DNA of 64,000 bases. Source: Parashewanella spongiae (lineage in GTDB: Bacteria > Pseudomonadota > Gammaproteobacteria > Enterobacterales > Shewanellaceae). The stretch covers positions 1,922,001 through 1,986,000 of the forward strand of contig NZ_CP037952.1 of assembly GCF_004358345.1 (NCBI RefSeq), read 5' to 3'. Both the position numbers and the translations under genes were made by a program. Below the pieces are notes generated by a model that saw only the letters and a list, made by a program, of their open reading frames with translations, was not told the origin of the DNA and ran no database searches. Positions 1-9,276 of the stretch are shown here, piece after piece. Positions within the stretch are counted from its first letter, which is position 1, and every line of letters begins with the position of its first letter.

Positions 1-188
1 CCTTGCCCTTCGGGAGCTTGTATGTGCTCACTTTGGTTTATAACGAATACTTCTCAAAATTGTCTTGACGTAGCAATGTAATATCGACATCTGTGTATGT
101 CGGTAACAACTATGCCTTCATCAATTTCGATTGCACTTTGAGCACATACATAGCTCTGAGTTGAGCATTTAATTACTGTAATAGGTAT
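1..188 (-). repeat. MITE family B, partial copy
   Basis: This is a partial copy of the 264-bp element seen complete at 15967-16230, in the opposite orientation. It ends at 188 with a terminal inverted repeat of the TTAATTACTGTAAT(A/T)GGTAT type. The window starts inside it. It abuts the interior of a family C element at 189, so one inserted into the other or they recombined. Confidence 0.7.
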
Positions 189-266
189 AACTACTTGCTG
201 TAAGCTACGCCTTACTATCAGCCATTTTTTCTACGCTTGAGAACGTAGTCAACTGATGTTTCTAGG
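189..266 (-). repeat. MITE family C, end fragment
   Basis: About 78 bp of the terminal part of the 233-bp family C element (complete at 4468-4700, 16907-17139 and 40917-41149). It ends in AACTGATGTTTCTAGG, directly at the 5' boundary of the first group II intron. Confidence 0.75.
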
Positions 267-2277
267 GAGCGCCACGAAGCGCTTTATTCTGTTGCGGGAT
301 TTGTCTCAACGTATACGCAGCCAAGCGATTACATGGCCATAAACCAGAGACCGCAACGTTATTATTTATAATAAGTCCATCAGGTTGAAACGTACCTGAC
401 GGGATAATTACCAGTTCATCCCGAAATCTGACGGGCATGCATAATGGGTAACCGCTATGACATGAAGCCCTGTGACAAAGGCCTTGAATAAAGGTTGAGA
501 TGCAATGTAGGCCGCAGCATCAAGCGAATTCAGTTAAGCGTCGTAAATCAAAAAATGAAGATGGGGAGTCTTTCCTAGTTGACGAACCCTGACACAAACA
601 GAGAAGCAACTGGTAAATGCATCTGTTTGATCTTCCGGCGTAATATGAAGTGGCATGTATTGAAGGAAATAAAGTGAACGTGGGAGAGCCTGAGTGTTGG
701 AAGGTAGTGACTTCCACTATCCGAATATAAGGTAAACCGAAATTTCAGATAGGGCGCTCAGGCAGTCGGATGAGCCCATAGTACCGTTAACCGTGAAGAC
801 AACATAACTTTACATCAGGGAAGGGGCTCAGTGTTACACCCGTTTTTTAACGTAACTTTTGAGGTGAAATTGCCATATGGCTAACACTCCAGTAAATATC
901 AGAATATTACAGCGAAAACTTTACTTACGCTCAAAGCTTAACTCGGAGCTTCGATTTTACAGCTTGTACGATAAACTCAGTCGCCTAGATATACTCGAAG
1001 AAGCCTATCGACGATGCAAAGCCAATAAAGGCGGAGCAGGAATTGATGGCATCACATTCAGTTATCTAGAGCAGCAAAAGAAAGTCGTTGCGCTGTTAAA
1101 AGAAATTCAAACTCAATTACAACAGAAAAACTATCGACCTAGCCCAGTCAAACGAGTAGAAATACTCAAAGACAACGGCAAAACGCGGAAACTTGGGATC
1201 CCGATAATCAGTGACAGAATTGTGCAAATGGCGATGACAATAGTGATGCAACCCGTCTACGAACCTCATTTACATGAACACAGTTATGGTTATCGTCCAT
1301 GTCGAAGCGCCCAGCAAGCGGTAAAAGTCATTGAAATGAGCCTAAAACAAGGCTACCAGCACGTACTCGATGCTGACTTGAGTGCCTATTTCGATACCAT
1401 CCCGCACGCTAAGTTGATGGCAAAAGTAGAAAGGCGAATAAGCGACAGCAGCTTTCTGAGTTTACTGAAAAGCTTTATCAAAGCGCCCATCAGCATAGAG
1501 ACGGTCAACGGGAAATGGCGAATAGAAGCAAGCCGATGTGGCACTCCGCAAGGCGGAGTTATCTCTCCACTACTGGCTAACATCTATCTCAACGATTTCT
1601 GTTTGAAAATACACGAAAAAACACCGTGTAAAATCGTTACCTATGCAGATGATTTTGTTGTACTTCATAAGCAAACCTACACACAAGAGCAACTGGACTG
1701 GATAACACAGCAATTAAGTGATGAAGGTCTGAAGCTAAATCAAAGTAAAACCCACTGTGTGGATATGGGAAAGCTGATGAATGAGTTTGATTTCCTCGGT
1801 TTTAACTTTCAACGGATCACAGGCCTCATCAAAGGCACCAGTTACATTAAGATACAGGCGTCTAAGAAGAGCCAAACAAAGCTGAAAAATAAACTCAGAG
1901 ACATAGTGAAGCATCGAACCTCAAATACACTTGGCGTACTGATAAATAAGGTTAATCAAGTTCTGAGGGGATGGAAACACTATTTTGGTGGGATAGGTTA
2001 TCCCAGAGGTGTATTTTTCAGAATAAATGGATTTGTAGTAAACCGGTTCTATCGCTGGCATCGTCGCTTAAGTCAACGTCGAAGCAAGTATCTATCACGA
2101 GGTGCTTACGAAAAATTACGCCAAGCTGGTCTTGAGTATTTACCCACGACAAGATGATAAGCAAAGTGAAGGGGCTGAGAGAAGTGTAACAACAGAGCCG
2201 TGTGAGGGAAAACCTCATGCACGGAATCGAAGAGGGGCTGCTGGATAAGCGATAGCGAAGCCAGTAGCCTACTCTAC
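267..2277 (+). mobile_element. Group II intron, copy 1
   Basis: A complete mobile group II intron of about 2.01 kb. The maturase gene lies in domain IV. Domain V is visible at 2195-2228 (34 nt): it opens with GAGCCG, has a GAAA tetraloop between TGAGG and CCTCA, a 2-nt bulge, and closes with CACGG. Domain VI follows and the intron ends at about 2277 in CTCTAC. The boundaries are supported because copy 2 (4701-6710) matches over exactly this span while flanks diverge. The first bases read GAGCG rather than the usual GUGYG, so the 5' end could be off by a base or two. The AGC triad of domain V argues against class C. Confidence 0.85.
877..2157 (+). CDS. ltrA: Group II intron reverse transcriptase/maturase, copy 1
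   Basis: A 426-residue intron-encoded protein that would help splice the host intron RNA and reverse-transcribe it during retrohoming. The N-terminal RT domain shows a KLGIPIISDRIVQMA segment and the catalytic YADDFVV box; the C-terminal maturase (X) domain includes the LRGWKHYF motif. No HNH endonuclease domain follows, so the protein ends at the maturase/DNA-binding region, as in endonuclease-lacking intron classes. ATG is preceded by GAGGTG. It differs from copy 2 at about nine residues (for example A/T in RCK(A/T)NK, S/I, V/I, L/Q, H/Y), and both look intact. Confidence 0.93.
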   Translation: MANTPVNIRILQRKLYLRSKLNSELRFYSLYDKLSRLDILEEAYRRCKANKGGAGIDGITFSYLEQQKKVVALLKEIQTQLQQKNYRPSPVKRVEILKDNGKTRKLGIPIISDRIVQMAMTIVMQPVYEPHLHEHSYGYRPCRSAQQAVKVIEMSLKQGYQHVLDADLSAYFDTIPHAKLMAKVERRISDSSFLSLLKSFIKAPISIETVNGKWRIEASRCGTPQGGVISPLLANIYLNDFCLKIHEKTPCKIVTYADDFVVLHKQTYTQEQLDWITQQLSDEGLKLNQSKTHCVDMGKLMNEFDFLGFNFQRITGLIKGTSYIKIQASKKSQTKLKNKLRDIVKHRTSNTLGVLINKVNQVLRGWKHYFGGIGYPRGVFFRINGFVVNRFYRWHRRLSQRRSKYLSRGAYEKLRQAGLEYLPTTR

Positions 2278-2372
2278 TTTAAGGTGTTTTCACTTTCTTA
2301 GTGACCACTCCGTGTTAAAATTGCATTTTGAAGTGGATTTTTCTAACGTTTATAGAGTAGCTCATTATTACG

Positions 2373-3449
2373 ATGAAAATATTGATAACAGGTGGTTCAG
2401 GCTTTATTGGTTCAGCGTTGATTCGGTATTTTATCGATAATACTCAGCATCACATCATTAATGTCGATAAAATCACTTATGCGAGCCAAATCGATGGGCT
2501 CTGTGAGTATCAAGCTCATGAACATTATACATTTTACCAATTTGATATTTGTAATGCTGAGGTCTTATCTCAAGTTTTAACACAGCATACGCCCGATGTG
2601 ATTTTTCATCTTGCGGCCGAAAGCCACGTTGACCGCTCCATTTCTGGGGCCATGCCGTTTATTGATACCAATATTGTTGGGACGTTTACTTTATTAGAAT
2701 CTGCAAAGGCATATTGGTCGGCTTTACCTGAATCAAAACAAGCGGATTTTCGTTTTATCCATGTTTCTACCGATGAAGTTTACGGTGATTTGCCTTTTGA
2801 CAATGAGGAAAATAAACCTTCAAAATTTACCGAATCAAGTCCTTACTTACCGAATAGTCCCTATTCAGCTTCGAAAGCGGCCAGTGATCATTTGGTTCGT
2901 GCATGGCACCGCACTTATGGGTTTCCTGCGATGATTACCCATTGCTCCAATAACTATGGTTCGCATCAGCACAATGAAAAGCTGATCCCAAGAGTGATTG
3001 CTTGTGCCTTAGCAGGAAAACTTTTACCAGTATATGGTGAGGGTAAACAAGTACGTGATTGGTTGCATGTGGATGATCATATTTCTGCGTTAATTGCTGT
3101 GATGGAAAAGGGGCTATTAGGCGAAGTTTACAACATTGGTGGTGACTGTGAGATGAGTAATCTCTCACTGGTTAAGCAGCTTTGTCGTACTCTTAACGAG
3201 TTAACTCAATCCCAAACTGATTATCAAGAAAAGATTGAATTTGTGGCAGATAGGCTTGGTCATGATCGTCGGTACGCGATTGAAAATCATAAAATCTGTT
3301 CAGAACTCGGTTGGTCACCTAAGACGGATTTTACTTCTGGACTATATAATACGGTAAAATGGTATCTCGATAATCCACAGTGGCTTAAAATTGACGGCGA
3401 TGAAATAATGAAACCACTTTTTTCAGGCTCCAGCCTTAAAAAGTCATGA
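2373..3449 (+). CDS. rfbB: dTDP-glucose 4,6-dehydratase
   Basis: A 358-residue short-chain dehydrogenase/reductase that converts dTDP-D-glucose to dTDP-4-keto-6-deoxyglucose, for O-antigen or capsule sugars. The Rossmann motif GGSGFIGS is at the N terminus, STDEVYGDL carries the catalytic Thr/Asp/Glu, and YSASK is the active-site YxxxK. Length fits the family (about 350-360). It overlaps rfbA by four bases (ATGA), an operon arrangement. The pair is isolated from other polysaccharide genes here and is boxed in by two group II introns, so it may be a remnant of a larger cluster. Confidence 0.92.
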   Translation: MKILITGGSGFIGSALIRYFIDNTQHHIINVDKITYASQIDGLCEYQAHEHYTFYQFDICNAEVLSQVLTQHTPDVIFHLAAESHVDRSISGAMPFIDTNIVGTFTLLESAKAYWSALPESKQADFRFIHVSTDEVYGDLPFDNEENKPSKFTESSPYLPNSPYSASKAASDHLVRAWHRTYGFPAMITHCSNNYGSHQHNEKLIPRVIACALAGKLLPVYGEGKQVRDWLHVDDHISALIAVMEKGLLGEVYNIGGDCEMSNLSLVKQLCRTLNELTQSQTDYQEKIEFVADRLGHDRRYAIENHKICSELGWSPKTDFTSGLYNTVKWYLDNPQWLKIDGDEIMKPLFSGSSLKKS

Positions 3450-4308
3450 AAGGCATTGTTCTAGCTGGGGGGGCAGGTACTCGCTTATACCCTTTAACAA
3501 AAGCCACTTCAAAGCAATTGCTGCCAGTTTACGATAAGCCGATGATATTTTATCCGTTGTCAGTATTGATGCTGGCTAAAATACGCGACATTTTGATCAT
3601 TACCACAGAGCAAGATCAATCTGCTTTTCAGCGACTGCTTGGTGATGGCTCAGAATATGGGATTAATCTAAATTACCAAGTTCAAAAAAGGCCAAATGGC
3701 ATTGCTGAAGCACTCATTTTAGCGGAAGAATTTATCGGTGATGAACGTGTTAGTTTGATCTTGGGTGACAATATTTTTTATGGTCAGGGGTTTGTTCATC
3801 AATTGCATGCAGCAATGGCGAGACCATCAGGCGCGTCGATTTTTTGCTATCAAGTAACACACCCTGAGCGATTTGGCGTCGTAGAATTTCATGATCAAAC
3901 GCCTATCCGAATTGTTGAAAAGCCAACGTCTTACATTTCTAAGTGGGCCGTAACAGGGTTGTACGTCTATGATAATCATGCGGTTCAAACAGCTAAAGAG
4001 TTAACGCCTTCGGCTAGGGGGAACTTGAAATTACTGATATTAACCAAGCGTATTTAGAGCAGGGGCTATTACATGTTGAAAAACTTGGGCGTGGGATGGG
4101 GTGGCTAGATACCGGCACCTTTGAAAGTTTACATCGTGCCAGTGCTTTTGTTGAAACTTTGGAGCAAGTTCAAGGGCTAAAAATCGCTTGCTTAGAGGAG
4201 ATTGCGTGGCGCAATCATTGGCTGACTGATAAAGATATTCAACAAATTGCTCAAAATCACATGAATAATGACTATGGTCAATATTTGAATGCGCTGATTG
4301 AAAACTAA
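3446..4308 (+). pseudogene. rfbA: Glucose-1-phosphate thymidylyltransferase, frameshifted
   Basis: This gene would make dTDP-glucose, the substrate of RfbB. The first frame starts with the nucleotidyltransferase signature [11 protein letters not shown] and continues through LGDNIFYG to about codon 190. Reading then leaves frame at the G run near 4017-4021: AGG GGG AAC is read where the family has R-G-E-L. Restoring one G gives a continuous reading [13 protein letters not shown] and on through GRGMGWLDTGTFESL to the stop at 4308. The restored protein would be about 287 residues, the normal length. A one-base loss in a G homopolymer explains it; a sequencing error or slippage at the G run are alternatives. 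Confidence 0.85.
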
Positions 4309-4319
4309 AACACCAGCAC

Positions 4320-4405
4320 TTAGGAAAGTTGCGGAAGAAAGTATACCGATGAGCTCTCGTCACTCCAGCGCAGGCTGGAAACGAAGTAACGACAGTTTTG
4401 TATGT
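4320..4405 (-). repeat. REP-like family A, partial
   Basis: The right half of the two-hairpin repeat, inverted relative to 10672-10823. It contains the CTCCAGCgcagGCTGGA hairpin and the flanking GGAAAGTTGCGGAAGAAAG block. Confidence 0.7.
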
Positions 4406-4412
4406 CGGTTGG

Positions 4413-4467
4413 GTCTGTTGATCTTTCAGGATTAAATTTTGTGCTATTTGAGCATTTATCTGTTCAA
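4413..4467 (-). repeat. MITE family D fragment
   Basis: About 55 bp that match the right end of the family D element at 21905-22168 (ATCTTTCAGGATTAAATTTT and following bases), interrupted directly by a complete family C element at 4468. Confidence 0.55.
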
Positions 4468-4700
4468 CCTAAAAACATCAGTTGAACGCTGAGTACACGA
4501 GCAACTGTTTGAGCAATACGATGATTTTATCATCATGGCTTTCACCCAATGACTGAAGTGCTCTACGCTCACAAGCTTGTTAAAATGACTGCTATCTGCG
4601 TTGTAACTTTTGCAAGTAGAATAACTACTTGCTGCAAGCTACGCCTTACTATCAGCCATTTTTTCTACGCTTGTGAACGCAGTCAACTGATGTTTCTAGG
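4468..4700 (-). repeat. MITE family C, complete copy
   Basis: A 233-bp element bounded by imperfect inverted repeats CCTAAAAACATCAGTTGAAC and the complement ending AACTGATGTTTCTAGG. It has no coding capacity. Its right terminus is the insertion point of the second group II intron. Confidence 0.8.
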
Positions 4701-6710
4701 GAGCGCCACGAAGCGCTTTATTCTGTTGCGGGATTTGTCTCAACGTATACGCAGCCAAGCGATTACATGGCCATAAACCAGAGACAGCAACGTTATTATT
4801 TATAATAAGTCCATCAGGTTGAAACGTACCTGACGGGATAATTACCAGTTCATCCCGAAATCTGACGGGCATGCATAATGGGTAACCGCTATGACATGAA
4901 GCCCTGTGACAAAGGCCTTGAATAAAGGTTGAGATGCAATGTAGGCCGCAGCATCAAGCGAATTCAGTTAAGCGTCGTAAATCAAAAAATGAAGATGGGG
5001 AGTCTTTCCTAGTTGACGAACCCTGACACAAACAGAGAAGCAACTGGTAAATGCATCTGTTTGATCTTCCGGCGTAATATGAAGTGGCATGTATTGAAGG
5101 AAATAAAGTGAACGTGGGAGAGCCTGAGTGTTGGAAGGTAGTGACTTGCACTATCCGAATATAAGGTAAACCGAAATTTCAGATAGGGCGCTCAGGCAGT
5201 CGGATGAGCCCATAGTACCGTTAACCGTGAAGACAACATAACTTCACATCAGGGAAGGGGCTCAGTGTTACACCCGTTTTTAACGTAACTTTTGAGGTGA
5301 AATTGCCATATGGCTAATACTCCAGTAAATATCAGAATATTACAGCGAAAACTTTACTTACGCTCAAAGCTTAACTCGGAGCTACGATTTTACAGCTTGT
5401 ACGATAAACTCAGTCGCCTAGATATACTCGAAGAAGCCTATCGACGATGCAAAACCAATAAAGGCGGAGCAGGAATTGATGGCATCACATTCATTTATCT
5501 AGAGCAGCAAAAGAAAGTCGTTGCGCTGTTAAAAGAAATTCAAACTCAATTACAACAGAAAAACTATCGACCTAGCCCAGTCAAACGAGTAGAAATACTC
5601 AAAGACAACGGCAAAACGCGGAAACTTGGGATCCCGATAATCAGTGACAGAATTGTGCAAATGGCGATGACAATAGTGATGCAACCCGTCTACGAACCTC
5701 ATTTACATGAACACAGTTATGGCTACCGACCATGTCGAAGCGCCCAGCAAGCGGTAAAAGTCATTGAAATGAGCCTAAAACAAGGCTACCAGCACGTACT
5801 CGATGCTGACTTGAGTGCCTATTTCGATACCATCCCGCACGCTAAGTTGATGACAAAAATAGAAAGGCGAATAAGCGACAGCAGCTTTCTGAGTTTACTG
5901 AAAAGCTTTATCAAAGCGCCCATCAGCATAGAGACGGTCAACGGGAAATGGCGAATAGAAGCAAGCCGATGTGGCACTCCGCAAGGCGGAGTTATCTCTC
6001 CACTACTGGCTAACATCTATCTCAACGATTTCTGTTTGAAAATACACGAAAAAACACCGTGTAAAATCGTTACCTATGCAGATGATTTTGTTGTACTTCA
6101 TAAGCAAACCTACACACAAGAGCAACTGGACTGGATAGCACAGCAATTAAGTGATGAAGGTCTGAAGCTAAATCAAAGTAAAACCCACTGTGTGGATATG
6201 GGAAAGCTGATGAATGAGTTTGATTTCCTCGGTTTTAACTTTCAACGGATCACAGGACTCATCAAAGGCACCAGTTACATTAAGATACAGGCGTCTAAGA
6301 AGAGCCAAACAAAGCTGAAAAATAAACTCAGAGACATAGTGAAGCATCGAACCTCAAATACACTTGGCGTACAGATAAATAAAGTTAATCAAGTTCTGAG
6401 GGGATGGAAACACTATTTTGCTGGGATAGGATATCCCAGAGGAGTATTTTTCAGAATAAATGGAGTTGTAGTAAACCGATTCTATCGATGGTATCGTCGC
6501 TTAAGTCAACGTCGCAGCAAGTATCTATCACGAGGTGCTTACGAAAAATTACGCCAAGCTGGTCTTGAGTATTTACCCACGACAAGATGATAAGCAAAGT
6601 GAAGGAGCTGAGAGAAGTGTAACAACAGAGCCGTGTGAGGGAAAACCTCATGCACGGAATCGAAGAGGGGCTGCTGGATAAGCGATAGCGAAGCCAGTAG
6701 CCTACTCTAC
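4701..6710 (+). mobile_element. Group II intron, copy 2
   Basis: A second copy of the intron at 267-2277, one base shorter because of a T-run difference just before the maturase gene. Domain V is at 6628-6661 and is identical to that of copy 1. It is in the same orientation and sits at the equivalent end of a family C MITE. Confidence 0.87.
5310..6590 (+). CDS. ltrA: Group II intron reverse transcriptase/maturase, copy 2
   Basis: A 426-residue intron-encoded RT/maturase, about 98 percent identical to that of copy 1. It has the same YADDFVV active site and the same C-terminal maturase region, and again lacks an HNH domain. Substitutions relative to copy 1 are scattered (T for A, I for S, I for V, A for T, Q for L, A for G, V for F, Y for H), with no stop or frameshift. 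The GAGGTG ribosome binding site is conserved. The scatter suggests independent drift after duplication, or two separate retrohoming events from related donors, rather than a very recent copy. Confidence 0.93.
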   Translation: MANTPVNIRILQRKLYLRSKLNSELRFYSLYDKLSRLDILEEAYRRCKTNKGGAGIDGITFIYLEQQKKVVALLKEIQTQLQQKNYRPSPVKRVEILKDNGKTRKLGIPIISDRIVQMAMTIVMQPVYEPHLHEHSYGYRPCRSAQQAVKVIEMSLKQGYQHVLDADLSAYFDTIPHAKLMTKIERRISDSSFLSLLKSFIKAPISIETVNGKWRIEASRCGTPQGGVISPLLANIYLNDFCLKIHEKTPCKIVTYADDFVVLHKQTYTQEQLDWIAQQLSDEGLKLNQSKTHCVDMGKLMNEFDFLGFNFQRITGLIKGTSYIKIQASKKSQTKLKNKLRDIVKHRTSNTLGVQINKVNQVLRGWKHYFAGIGYPRGVFFRINGVVVNRFYRWYRRLSQRRSKYLSRGAYEKLRQAGLEYLPTTR

Positions 6711-6968
6711 TTCAAGGTGTGAGCAGTGATGCTTAGCCATCTAAGTGAACTGGTCACAACACAGAACAGTGAATGCTCAAAAGCATCGAAAAAAGAGAGA
6801 GCGTAAATTGGTCGCTCTTTCTAAATCAAAGGTGCTGCGTTATCGTTTTCTTATTTGGAAACGAAGTAACGACAGTTTTGTATGTCGATAATAACCAAAC
6901 CTCACAAACTCTGCCTTGCATAAAATAACCAATTTATCGCTGCAAAAACAATCACGAAAGATCAACTG
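6711..6968 (-). repeat. MITE family D, degenerate copy
   Basis: This stretch matches the interior and one end of the element at 21905-22168 in reverse: GAACAGTGA(A/G)(C/T)GCTCAAAAGC, the AAATTGGTC block and CAATTTATCGCTGCAAAAA. A family A-type fragment with ACGACAGTTTTGTATGTCG interrupts it at about 6857-6885. No gene is visible from 6711 to 7102. Confidence 0.6.
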
Positions 6969-6971
6969 ACC

Positions 6972-7069
6972 CTAGTCTAGTGCCTTTGCTTTTTTCTATA
7001 AAAGCCACTGGATACCAACCTTCGCTGGTAAGACAAAGATTGGTACTTTCTAAATAGCTAGGTCCCTTA
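6972..7069 (-). repeat. REP-like family A, partial
   Basis: The left half of the repeat, inverted: CTAGTGCCTTTGCTTTTTTC, the palindromic ACCAACCTTCGCTGGT hairpin, then TTGGTACTTTCTAAAT and TCCCTTA. Confidence 0.75.
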
Positions 7070-7102
7070 GGCTGGTGTTTATTGAGGAGCTGATGGGGTT
7101 GT

Positions 7103-7912
7103 TTAGCTCTTGAACTTGCTCCAAATGGGCGCATGATCGGAGGGCTTTTCAATCCCTCTTAAGTCATAATCAACATCAGATTCAACAAGTCGCTCAACAA
7201 GTGATTTAGTGGCCAATACCACATCGATTCGCAGTCCACGGTTATCGACAAAGCCTTTACTGCGATAATCAAACCACGAGTAACGTGCCTCTCGAGTGGG
7301 GTGTAATTGTCTGAACGTGTCGACCAATCCCCAATTCATCAATGTTGCTAACCATTCTCTTTCTTCAGGCTGGAAACTGCATTTTCCGGTCTTCAACCAA
7401 CGCTTGGCGTTCACGTCGCCAATACCAATATCTAAATCAATCGGCGAGATATTGATGTCACCGATAATCGCGATATCTTCATCAGCACTGTGATGTTGAT
7501 TTAAATGAATCATTAAATCTTGATAAAATTTACGCTTCGCAGGGTATTTTGTTTCATGGGCAATATTTTCACCTTGCGGGAAGTAGCCATTAAATATCGT
7601 CAACAATCGACCATTTTCTTGTTTAAACGAGCCAATGATCATTCGGCGCTGGGCTTCTTCATCGTCCGTAGGAAACCCTTTAATCACTGATTCAGGCTCA
7701 ACTTTGGATAACATTGCCACACCATAATGTGCTTTGCCACCATGATAATGTACCTTGTAGCCCATGGCTTCAACGGCTTCTAACGGGAATGCTTCATCAT
7801 GCACTTTGGTTTCTTGTAGACCAATCACATCGGGTTGATGAGTGTCGATGAGGGCTTGAAGTTGGTGCAGCCTAGCTCTGAGGCCATTGATATTAAAAGA
7901 TACAATTTTCAT
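7103..7912 (-). CDS. xthA: Exodeoxyribonuclease III
   Basis: A 269-residue Mg2+-dependent AP endonuclease / 3'-5' exonuclease of base-excision repair, in the exonuclease-endonuclease-phosphatase family. Visible active-site motifs: N7 in FNING, E34 in LQETK, the [11 protein letters not shown] segment, GDINISP (catalytic Asp and Asn), [14 protein letters not shown], and the C-terminal SDHAP with the catalytic His. Length matches E. coli XthA (268). Its ATG overlaps the TAA of the upstream yciI by one base, so yciB-yciI-xthA are probably co-transcribed. Confidence 0.96.
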   Translation of the reverse strand: MKIVSFNINGLRARLHQLQALIDTHQPDVIGLQETKVHDEAFPLEAVEAMGYKVHYHGGKAHYGVAMLSKVEPESVIKGFPTDDEEAQRRMIIGSFKQENGRLLTIFNGYFPQGENIAHETKYPAKRKFYQDLMIHLNQHHSADEDIAIIGDINISPIDLDIGIGDVNAKRWLKTGKCSFQPEEREWLATLMNWGLVDTFRQLHPTREARYSWFDYRSKGFVDNRGLRIDVVLATKSLVERLVESDVDYDLRGIEKPSDHAPIWSKFKS

Positions 7913-8211
7913 TAAGGCAATACTCGTTTAAAAGGTTTTACGATAACGTGTTCGTACACGCCTGCGGCAACATAAGGATCGTTATCCGCCCATTGCTGCG
8001 CGGCTTCAAGGCAATCAAACTCAGCAATCACTAATGAACCCGTGAATCCGGCTTCACCCGGCTCATTGTTATCAATAGCTGGGTGAGGTCCTGCGACCAT
8101 TAAGCGGCCTTCTGAAGAAAGTTGAGTCAATCGCTCAATGTGTGCGGGGCGAGCTGATTTTCGCTTATCTAGGCTATTTTCAACATCTTGAGATGAAATC
8201 ATATACCACAT
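7912..8211 (-). CDS. yciI: YciI family protein
   Basis: A 99-residue small ferredoxin-like-fold protein. It matches the YciI family by its short length, the [10 protein letters not shown] segment with the family-typical conserved His, and the [21 protein letters not shown] terminus that carries the DP motif. The biochemical role of the family is not settled; some members act as dehydrochlorinase-like enzymes. It follows yciB with only two bases between them, the gene neighbourhood common in gammaproteobacteria. Confidence 0.9.
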   Translation of the reverse strand: MWYMISSQDVENSLDKRKSARPAHIERLTQLSSEGRLMVAGPHPAIDNNEPGEAGFTGSLVIAEFDCLEAAQQWADNDPYVAAGVYEHVIVKPFKRVLP

Positions 8212-8213
8212 GG

Positions 8214-8756
8214 TTAATCGTCCTTTTTTTGTTCTTCGGGTAGATAACGAAATAAATATACTATGGTCAGTACAGTATTAATCAATGACAAAGCCGTGAG
8301 ACCAAATACTTTAAAATTGACCCAGGTTTCTAAAGGCAGATTAAACGCGACATAAATATTACCTATCGCACATGCTAGGAAAAATGCAGCCCAATACCAA
8401 GTTACCCGTTTCCATACCAAATCAGGTACAACCATTTCTTTACCAAGCATGGATTTAATCACGGATCGATTCATTAATTGACTGCCCGCTAAAATGCCTG
8501 CAAACAGTATGTAAATGAAGGTGACTTTCCATTTAATAAAATTTTCGTCATGTAAGAGAATCGTTAAAGTGCCAAATACCGTAACCATGGCAAAAGTAAC
8601 CAAAAGCATTTTTTCTACTTTACGATAAAGGTAGTAAGTGATGATTAATTGTATGCTGGTCGCGACAATCAATGCGCCACTCGCGATATAAATATCGGCA
8701 AATTTATAAACCGCAAAGAAAATGATCAGGGGTAAAAAATCGAGTAACTGTTTCAT
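8214..8756 (-). CDS. yciB: Inner membrane septation protein YciB
   Basis: A 180-residue integral membrane protein with about five hydrophobic segments (residues about 3-20, 22-42, 51-68, 76-94, 118-138 and 150-168). It matches the YciB/IspZ family through the [18 protein letters not shown] start and the C-terminal [15 protein letters not shown] segment. The family is linked to cell-envelope synthesis and normal septation. It is the first gene of a probable yciB-yciI-xthA operon, divergent from yqcC. Confidence 0.95.
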   Translation of the reverse strand: MKQLLDFLPLIIFFAVYKFADIYIASGALIVATSIQLIITYYLYRKVEKMLLVTFAMVTVFGTLTILLHDENFIKWKVTFIYILFAGILAGSQLMNRSVIKSMLGKEMVVPDLVWKRVTWYWAAFFLACAIGNIYVAFNLPLETWVNFKVFGLTALSLINTVLTIVYLFRYLPEEQKKDD

Positions 8757-8958
8757 TCTGATAGATACTTATTGAAAATGGGCTAATTTATTGAGGAAAT
8801 CAGTGTATCACGCTCCGTTCTTGTAACCCAAACTCAATGAAACCCACGCGAATTACTGAAAATGATGAATTAACATGGTACTGGCTTACGGTTTGGATTA
8901 GCATGGTCCATTCAAAAAACGTGTCGTACTTATTTAATATCGTGAAATTAACGCCCAT

Positions 8959-9276
8959 ATGAAAGTAAACTTGGTTAAAAACAAACTCGCGGAGATTGAG
9001 CTTAGCTTACAGCAACTGCAGCTTTGGTCAGACACTCTACCCTCAGCACAAGCGTTAGCCAGTACTACGCCTTTTGCCTGTGATGTCATGACATTAGAGC
9101 AATGGCTGCAGTTTATCTTTTTACCTAAAATGCATTTGCTGATTGAACACCACCAACCTTTGCCAACTAATGTAGCGATTGCCCCTATGGCTGAACATAT
9201 ATGGGCAAATACTGATGTTCATTCTCCTTTGATTAATCTTATAACCGAAATGGACGACTTGTTAAATGACACCTGA
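8959..9276 (+). CDS. yqcC: YqcC family protein
   Basis: A 105-residue helical protein of the YqcC (DUF446) family, recognised by its LQLW start region, MTLEQWLQFIFLPKM and the downstream PLP motif. Function is unknown. As in E. coli it directly precedes truC; the two genes overlap by 11 bases, which suggests translational coupling. Confidence 0.9.
   Translation: MKVNLVKNKLAEIELSLQQLQLWSDTLPSAQALASTTPFACDVMTLEQWLQFIFLPKMHLLIEHHQPLPTNVAIAPMAEHIWANTDVHSPLINLITEMDDLLNDT

Noticed and set aside
520-717. 65-codon minus-strand frame, also at 4954-5151
   Set aside because: It lies in the structured 5' part of the group II intron in both copies and is preserved only because the RNA is.
267-2277. Assignment of the intron to class C, suggested by the short RT without endonuclease
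   Set aside because: Domain V has an AGC triad in GAGCCG and the insertion follows a MITE end rather than a plain terminator; another endonuclease-lacking class fits better, although the matter is not settled.
4549-4776. 75-codon plus-strand frame
   Set aside because: It covers the family C MITE and the first 76 bases of the intron.
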